Source of the DNA: Rhodospirillales bacterium
GTDB taxonomy: Bacteria; Pseudomonadota; Alphaproteobacteria; Rhodospirillales; JAOUPW01
NCBI GenBank assembly: GCA_029879665.1
Contig: JAOUPW010000087.1
Span: 1-7,162, forward strand
Direction: 5' to 3'
Length of the DNA stretch: 7,162 nt
The notes under the pieces are model-generated. The model saw only the letters and a program-made list of their open reading frames with translations, was not told the origin of the DNA and ran no database searches. Below are positions 1 to 4,471 of the stretch, in pieces (position 1 is the stretch's first letter; every line of letters begins with the position of its first letter). The position numbers and the translations under genes were made by a program.

Positions 1-771
1 GCGATAGCGCATCAGGGGCTCGAACTTCAGGCCCACATCGGCCAGACTCGGCGTATCGGGGAAGGCCGACGGACGCTCCTTCAGCAGAGTCAGGATCGGT
101 TTGAAATCGCCGCTGTCGAGAAAGTTGCGAACGTCACCGGGTTGCTCGAACAGGGCATCCACCTGACCCCCCTTGAGGGCGCCGTAACGAGGAGCGCCCT
201 TGTCGAAGCTGATCTGCTGAACCTTCATGCCATAGTGATCGGTGATAAACTTCATGTTCAGCCGTTCCATGGAACCTTCCTTGGAAACGTTGGCGATGGT
301 CGATTTTCCACCTTGGGATTTCACATGCTTAACGTAGGATTCCCAATCAGTAAAACGGGTTTCCTTGGTCCGGATATAGATCTGCGAAAAGGTGATCTGG
401 GATGTCACCAGCGGGATCAGGTCCGTCGCCGGGTTCGGCTGGGACGGGTCCAGCGCGTGCGCGCTGGTGGCGTCGTCGATGTGTTCGAGAACGGTGTAGC
501 CGTCCGGTGGGGTTGCCATGTAGGCGGTCATGCCGACAGAACCGGAGCCGCCCGGTTTGTGGTCGCGGTTGACATTGACGCCGGTCAGTTCGGTAAAGGC
601 TTTCGCCATGGCCGCCGCCACTTGTCCTGAACCGCCGCCGGGACCGTATGGCACGACCATGTTCAAGGGTCGTTCCGGAAACCCGTCGGAAGCCTTCTTG
701 TATTGCGCCATGGCCGGTGCGGCCACGGCGAAGCTGACCAAAAGGCCGAGCATAACTCTTGCTAATTTCAT
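1..771 (-). CDS. TctC/Bug-family tripartite tricarboxylate transporter solute-binding protein (3' end outside window)
   Basis: Periplasmic binding protein of the TTT transporter type, which captures a small carboxylate or related solute and delivers it to a TctA/TctB membrane pair (neither is in the window). 257 residues are visible with no stop before the window edge; the family usually has about 320, so roughly the last 60 are missing. The ATG at 771 follows an AGGGAG ribosome-binding site 8 nt upstream. Residues 1-22 form a signal peptide (K2, R5, hydrophobic core to about A18, cleavage after A20-M-A22). Family motifs follow: VPYGPGGGSG (about 40-49), KPGGSGSVG (72-80), PPDGYT (88-93), and GGQVDALF and PSLADVG further on. 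The Asp that commonly ends the first motif (PGGGTD in many Bug proteins) is Gly49 here. It lies 111 nt after glmE on the same strand and may be co-transcribed. The family is clear; the ligand cannot be read from the sequence. Confidence 0.93.
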   Translation of the reverse strand, partial: MKLARVMLGLLVSFAVAAPAMAQYKKASDGFPERPLNMVVPYGPGGGSGQVAAAMAKAFTELTGVNVNRDHKPGGSGSVGMTAYMATPPDGYTVLEHIDDATSAHALDPSQPNPATDLIPLVTSQITFSQIYIRTKETRFTDWESYVKHVKSQGGKSTIANVSKEGSMERLNMKFITDHYGMKVQQISFDKGAPRYGALKGGQVDALFEQPGDVRNFLDSGDFKPILTLLKERPSAFPDTPSLADVGLKFEPLMRYR

Positions 772-882
772 GTTGTATTCTCCCTGGTTGCGTGTGCCGT
801 TTTAAGACCGACAGCTTGATTTATTAGATTTCACTTATTCTCGGAAAACGAGCCTAGTACAGGATTTTAATAAAGACAACTT

Positions 883-2385
883 CTAGACTTCGGGCCTCCA
901 TGAAACCGGGCTCATCTTTTCTAGCGGTTCGGAAATTTCATAGACACTGGTGATGGCCAGTTCCTGATCATAAGGAACACCTTCCGTTTCTGCCCTAATG
1001 CGCAGGCGTTCCTTATAAAATTCCCTGATATCTTCAGGAATCGGCATATCACCACAATCGAATATACGCAGATAACCATCTCCATCGCGGGCGGGCAGCA
1101 CACGCCCCTTTACTTGCTGGTTGGGTGACCAGGGGATGTCCAATACACCGGCCTCGAAGGCGCGGACGGTGCCGACGGCAACATCCCCGTCACCCATCTC
1201 CAGGACCTTATCGACGATGGGACGCACCTCGCGCCCGATCAATTCCTTTTCCCGGATAACCTCGGGATGCTCCGCCAGGCTTATATCCCGGGCCAGATAG
1301 ACCGCCATGCGGGTCGTTCTCAAGCCTTCGGCGTTGGCCTCAGGGGTTGGAATGCCAAAGGCTTCGTGGGTACTTTTGGTTGTCACGCTGACCGCCCCGC
1401 CAAGCGCGGCCAACGTGCCGCCGTAAGAAACCAGGGTCTGGCACTGAGCCTCGTCCTGGGGCCAGGCGCCCATCCAGTGTAAAGACGTCACCGGCGTGAA
1501 CACATTTTCAAAACCAAGGCGCGTCAGGTATTCCTGAGCCAGTTCGCCGCAGGCCTGAATGGCGGCCGCATCCTGAAACAGATGAAGGGTCTGCCCTAGC
1601 TCCAAACCGTAATCGCGGACCCCTTGCTTGACGGCGAGCAGCAAGTCCAGAATGCCGGTGATAATGGCGATGGATGGCGGAATGTTGGTGCCGGTCAGGA
1701 ACCCGGGCTGACGGCGGTGCAGCGCCACGCCCCGTTCCTGATACAGCGCTGCCAGCCGGTCAAGATATTGGTAGTTGCGGATGCCTTCCGCGATGGTCGT
1801 TTCTTTAGTGTAGGACGTGGTGTAGGCGATGCCCGAACCCAGATAGCCCGTGAAACCCGCGGCGAACCCGATTTCACCGGTCAATTTCGGAAAAGACGTT
1901 CCCGACAGCACGATCGCCGGCTTGTCGATGGCTTCGATCAGCATGCGCGCATTTTCAACCCCGTAGTTTACGACGGGAAACCCGTTGAGCAAGGACCGCC
2001 CTGCCTGTTCCGATTCCCGACGGCCTTTTTCCGCTTCCTCGAACCGTTCGTTGCGGGTGTAACTGTCGGTGGTCATGGGAACCACATCGGCGAAACCTTC
2101 CCGGTCCAGGGCGCGCATGAGCCCGAGTTGCATTTCCAGGGTGCCGAAACCTCCCCGGGGCTGGGTCAGGCAGCGGCCTTCGGCAACGGCCCGGCGCATG
2201 ACCCAGGGAAGTTTCTTGTGATCGGGCAGGTTTTGATGAAAGGCGACCGCCTCATCAAGATCGACGCCGGCGCCGGTCGGCCAGCGGGCCAGATTGTCCC
2301 GGCGCAGAGCGTCAAAGTCCTCATCGGCGATACGTTCCGCCGACAGTGCCGGCCGAGCCGCATCATGCAACGGAGGTACGGCCAT
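883..2385 (-). CDS. glmE: Glutamate mutase (methylaspartate mutase) epsilon-subunit family protein with altered active site
   Basis: Large substrate-binding TIM-barrel subunit of an adenosylcobalamin-dependent carbon-skeleton mutase; canonical members interconvert L-glutamate and (2S,3S)-3-methylaspartate. It has 500 residues; Clostridium MutE has 483. Family signatures include RWPTGAGVDL (34-43), QPRGGF (75-80), SYTRNERFEE (108-117), SLLNGFPVVNYGV (131-143), HEAFGIPTPEANAEG (340-354) and VGTVRAFEAGVLDIP (404-418). I chose the ATG at 2385 because AGGAG lies 7 nt upstream; a GTG at 2388 is in frame but too close. It overlaps the glmL 3' end by about 23 nt, implying coupled translation. Aligned from memory with C. 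cochlearium MutE at a constant +11 offset, R66 and R100 are kept (R77, R111), as are Y177 and Y181 (Y188, Y192) and K326 and E330 (K337, E341). R149, H150, E171 and H291 become L160, S161, L182 and L302. The family is certain, but glutamate as substrate is doubtful. Confidence 0.93.
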   Translation of the reverse strand: MAVPPLHDAARPALSAERIADEDFDALRRDNLARWPTGAGVDLDEAVAFHQNLPDHKKLPWVMRRAVAEGRCLTQPRGGFGTLEMQLGLMRALDREGFADVVPMTTDSYTRNERFEEAEKGRRESEQAGRSLLNGFPVVNYGVENARMLIEAIDKPAIVLSGTSFPKLTGEIGFAAGFTGYLGSGIAYTTSYTKETTIAEGIRNYQYLDRLAALYQERGVALHRRQPGFLTGTNIPPSIAIITGILDLLLAVKQGVRDYGLELGQTLHLFQDAAAIQACGELAQEYLTRLGFENVFTPVTSLHWMGAWPQDEAQCQTLVSYGGTLAALGGAVSVTTKSTHEAFGIPTPEANAEGLRTTRMAVYLARDISLAEHPEVIREKELIGREVRPIVDKVLEMGDGDVAVGTVRAFEAGVLDIPWSPNQQVKGRVLPARDGDGYLRIFDCGDMPIPEDIREFYKERLRIRAETEGVPYDQELAITSVYEISEPLEKMSPVSWRPEV

Positions 2386-3793
2386 CACGGGTCTCCTGGG
2401 TCAGGGGATGTAAATTGGCGAGGCCGAAATCAAGCGCTACGTCAGGCTCGACCATGGACAACAAGCCGCAGGCATAAAGAATGTAATCCTTGTCCAGGAA
2501 CAATTTCGGCGCGCGGGGACGAAGAGACATGGGATCGGACTTATCCGCCAAGGCCGCGGCAAGAATGGAATCGGAATTTTCACCATGCACAAGGGCGCCT
2601 CCGGTTCCGATCAGCGCCGTGACGTTTCTTAGGTCCTTGCCGTGTTGAACGATGACCGGTCCCATGGGGGTGTAAGCCGTTTCCACGGTTCCCGCATGGC
2701 GCCGGACCGAAAGGCCCACGGCTGCCCGGGCCAGGGCATGATCGAAGGCGCGTTCGTCGCTTGTTTCGGGCAAGCGCCCCACGTTTTTTGAAAACAACTC
2801 CGTCAAGACCGCCACCCGGTCCCGATCCAGCCCTGAGTCGGCGGCGAAGATTTCCACCCCGGTTTCTTCAATGATCGAATTGATGTTGTGTCGCATACCC
2901 AGGTCGCCTTCGACCGTACGCATGGCGTAAGGCGGCGGCAATCCCTGATAGACCGCCCCTTCGTCCTGAGGCATGCCGGTGGCGATGGAATGAACGTCGG
3001 TAGTTGCGCCGCCCACGTCGACCACCATCAAGGAACCCAGTCCGGCCCGCCCATGGCCGCCGTCGCCGAGCAGGCGCGCCCCTTCCAGCACCGCCGCCGG
3101 AGTCGGCATCAGAACCCGGTCGAACATGTTCGCCGCCCGGTCGATGCCCTTGGCGTGTACGATGCGGTCAATGAATACCCGGCGGATAGCTGCGCGCGCC
3201 GGCTCGATGTTCAGTTCGCCGAAATTCGGCATGACGTTGTCTGCGGCGACAATATTTTTGCCTGCCTGTTCAAACTCCGCGCGGACGCCGTCCAGGGCGT
3301 TGCGGTTTCCGGCAAAGACCACCGGACAGGAAAGCGATTCTCTTGCCAGCATTGCCCCATTGTGAAGCACGGTCTCTTCATTGCCGCCGTCGGTACCACC
3401 GACGAGCAGAAGAATGTCGGGATCGAGGACCGCGATTTCTTCCAGATCGCCGGAGGTCAGTTTATAGGCGAACGATCCCACGAGGCGGGCGCCGGCACCA
3501 AGCGCCGCCTGGCGGGCGGCTTCCGCCGTCAGTTCGCGCACCAAGCCGACGGTGACCATGCGCAAACCGCCGGCGGCGCTGCTGGAAGCCAACCGGTAGC
3601 TGAAGGCCGGCAGGATTCCCAGTTTTGCTTCAAGATCATCAAGTGCCCTGACGAGGCCGACGGTGATATCGCTGTCCACGGTCGAAGGTCCCTGACCGGC
3701 GCCGACGATGCGCGGGTCATCAAGATCGACGGCTCGCAATTTGGTGTAGGTGCTACCGAAATCAATGAGCAGGGCATGACGGTTGGCCGTCAT
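2363..3793 (-). CDS. glmL: GlmL/MutL, B12-mutase reactivating ATPase
   Basis: The MutL/GlmL family is an ASKHA (actin/Hsp70/sugar kinase fold) ATPase thought to exchange inactivated cobalamin on glutamate mutase, acting in the cytoplasm on the GlmS-GlmE complex. It has 476 residues, usual for the family. Visible motifs are the N-terminal phosphate-1 loop DFGSTYTK (11-18), [10 protein letters not shown] (70-79), [13 protein letters not shown] (128-140), the phosphate-2 motif [13 protein letters not shown] (257-269), EGDLGMR (295-301), the adenosine-type motif [10 protein letters not shown] (394-403) and a C-terminal [13 protein letters not shown] (434-446). The start ATG shares an ATGA overlap with the glmS stop and follows AAAGGG by 7 nt. 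Its 3' end overlaps the start of glmE. An intact reactivase argues that the neighbouring mutase is a working radical enzyme subject to inactivation. The name MutL here has nothing to do with the mismatch-repair protein. Confidence 0.96.
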   Translation of the reverse strand: MTANRHALLIDFGSTYTKLRAVDLDDPRIVGAGQGPSTVDSDITVGLVRALDDLEAKLGILPAFSYRLASSSAAGGLRMVTVGLVRELTAEAARQAALGAGARLVGSFAYKLTSGDLEEIAVLDPDILLLVGGTDGGNEETVLHNGAMLARESLSCPVVFAGNRNALDGVRAEFEQAGKNIVAADNVMPNFGELNIEPARAAIRRVFIDRIVHAKGIDRAANMFDRVLMPTPAAVLEGARLLGDGGHGRAGLGSLMVVDVGGATTDVHSIATGMPQDEGAVYQGLPPPYAMRTVEGDLGMRHNINSIIEETGVEIFAADSGLDRDRVAVLTELFSKNVGRLPETSDERAFDHALARAAVGLSVRRHAGTVETAYTPMGPVIVQHGKDLRNVTALIGTGGALVHGENSDSILAAALADKSDPMSLRPRAPKLFLDKDYILYACGLLSMVEPDVALDFGLANLHPLTQETRDGRTSVA

Positions 3794-4254
3794 GTGGCAG
3801 CCCTTTTCTTTCCTTCAGCGCGGGCGGCAAAGTCGTTTTCCAGGGCGGTGATTACATCTTTCGGCCGCGTTCCCGGAGGAAAGACGCGGTCAAAGCCCAT
3901 GTCTATGTAGCGCGCTTCTACTTCTTCCCATGGCTGCTTGCCGACGACCAGATTGCCGCCGACGTATATCAGAATATCGCCGATGCCGGCCTCCATACAC
4001 TGGTCCCGGAACCCCCGGCAATCCAGCTCGCCCTGGCCGTAGAGGGACGAGACCATAATGCCGTCGGCCGCCGTTTCGACCGCCGCCTTGATGAAGGCGT
4101 CCGCCGGTGTCAGCGCGCCAAGGGGAACCATCTTGTACCCTGCCTTCTCCAGGGCAAGGCTGAGGATGCGGTTGCCGACTATATGGGTATCGGCGCCGAT
4201 GACCCCGGTTACCAGAGTCTTCATTCCCGTCCCGTTGATGGATTTTGGACCCAT
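3790..4254 (-). CDS. glmS: GlmS/MutS, cobalamin-binding sigma subunit of glutamate mutase family
   Basis: Small Rossmann-like subunit that binds adenosylcobalamin base-off/His-on and presents it to GlmE. From the ATG at 4254 it has 154 residues; the family is usually about 137-150. The signature is complete: D22-T-H24-I-V-G27, then 41 residues to S69-S-L71, then 27 residues to GG (99-100), matching the DxHxxG-(41)-SxL-(26-28)-GG pattern, with His24 the cobalt ligand. Conserved [13 protein letters not shown] (69-81) and [13 protein letters not shown] (97-109) are typical of this subunit. I chose 4254 because GGAAGGG precedes it by 6 nt; an ATG at 4224 is possible and would start nearer the usual N-terminus, and an in-frame ATG at 4332 gives an unrelated-looking 26-residue extension. 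It is the first gene of the minus-strand operon and overlaps glmL by 4 nt. Unlike glmE, nothing here departs from the family. Confidence 0.95.
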   Translation of the reverse strand: MGPKSINGTGMKTLVTGVIGADTHIVGNRILSLALEKAGYKMVPLGALTPADAFIKAAVETAADGIMVSSLYGQGELDCRGFRDQCMEAGIGDILIYVGGNLVVGKQPWEEVEARYIDMGFDRVFPPGTRPKDVITALENDFAARAEGKKRAAT

Positions 4255-4303
4255 TGCCGACCCTTCCCGTCCCCCTGACCGCGGATTTGTGAAGCCGGGG
4301 GAG

Positions 4304-4332
4304 ACAATAAAACAATTAGCCCCGGGGATCAA
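4304..4332 (-). promoter_or_regulatory. Candidate sigma-70-type promoter for the glmS-glmL-glmE operon
   Basis: Read on the minus strand there is TTGATC (4332-4327), a 17-nt spacer and TATTGT (4309-4304), each matching 4 of 6 consensus bases. The predicted transcript would start near 4297, leaving a leader of about 43 nt before the ATG at 4254. The spacer contains the palindrome CCCCGGGG (4320-4327, partly overlapping the -35). This is a weak, hand-found match. Confidence 0.28.
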
Positions 4333-4355
4333 AAGGAACGGGGAAACCCCGCCCG

Positions 4356-4388
4356 AACCTGATCATGCTATCCGAACATATCCAGGTT
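4356..4388. promoter_or_regulatory. Imperfect inverted repeat, possible operator between the divergent genes
   Basis: The left arm AACCTGATCATGCT (4356-4369) and the reverse complement of the right arm AACATATCCAGGTT (4375-4388) agree at 10 of 14 positions, separated by 5 bp. The outer 6 bp of each arm match exactly. The dyad ends 3 bp before a TATAAT box at 4392, so a protein bound here would cover the -35 region of a plus-strand promoter for the RND gene. No regulator gene is adjacent in the window, so the binding protein is unknown. Confidence 0.35.
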
Positions 4389-4391
4389 TAG

Positions 4392-4397
4392 TATAAT
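4392..4397 (+). promoter_or_regulatory. Candidate -10 box (TATAAT) upstream of the RND transporter gene
   Basis: This is a perfect TATAAT hexamer 74 nt upstream of the ATG at 4472. No convincing -35 lies 16-18 bp upstream (TATCCG at 17 bp), so it would need an activator or is coincidental. The same bases on the opposite strand read TATACT (4395-4390), a possible -10 for transcription towards glmS. A second hexamer, TATATT, lies at 4424-4429. Confidence 0.3.
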
Positions 4398-4471
4398 TCC
4401 CCCGGTTTCCGTGCGGTCCGTCATATATTTCTTGAGTGTTTCAACCCGGCTTTTGTCGAAAGCAAGACCAG

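Noticed and set aside
772..882. Possible terminator or separate promoter between glmE and the binding-protein gene
   Set aside because: The best hairpin (CTCG/CGAG with a 5-nt loop) is 4 bp with no T-run. The best promoter-like pair on the minus strand (TTGTCT, 17 nt, TAGGCT) is poor at the -10. The gap is AT-rich but not decisive either way.
1624..2622. Long plus-strand open frame (332 codons) opposite glmE, and a similar one opposite glmL at 2888-3910
   Set aside because: Both lie antisense to genes with clear family motifs, have arginine/glycine-rich sequence without recognisable domains, and are typical antisense shadows in GC-rich coding DNA.
4292..4311. B12-box-like string AAGCCGGGGGAGAC upstream of the B12-dependent mutase genes, hinting at a cobalamin riboswitch
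   Set aside because: It is on the plus strand, the wrong orientation for glmS, lacks the second half of the box (CCTGCC-like), and the leader on the glmS side is too short and shows no matching helices. No riboswitch is supported.
4255..4332. 26-residue N-terminal extension of GlmS from the in-frame ATG at 4332
   Set aside because: The extension is not found in the family, and the ATG at 4254 has a strong ribosome-binding site 6 nt upstream. The extension would also cover the best promoter candidate.
4339..4351. Perfect small hairpin CGGGG-AAA-CCCCG in the intergenic region
   Set aside because: The stem is only 5 bp with no following T-run on either strand, and it lies between divergent genes where no terminator is expected. 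A short GC palindrome is likely by chance in GC-rich DNA.
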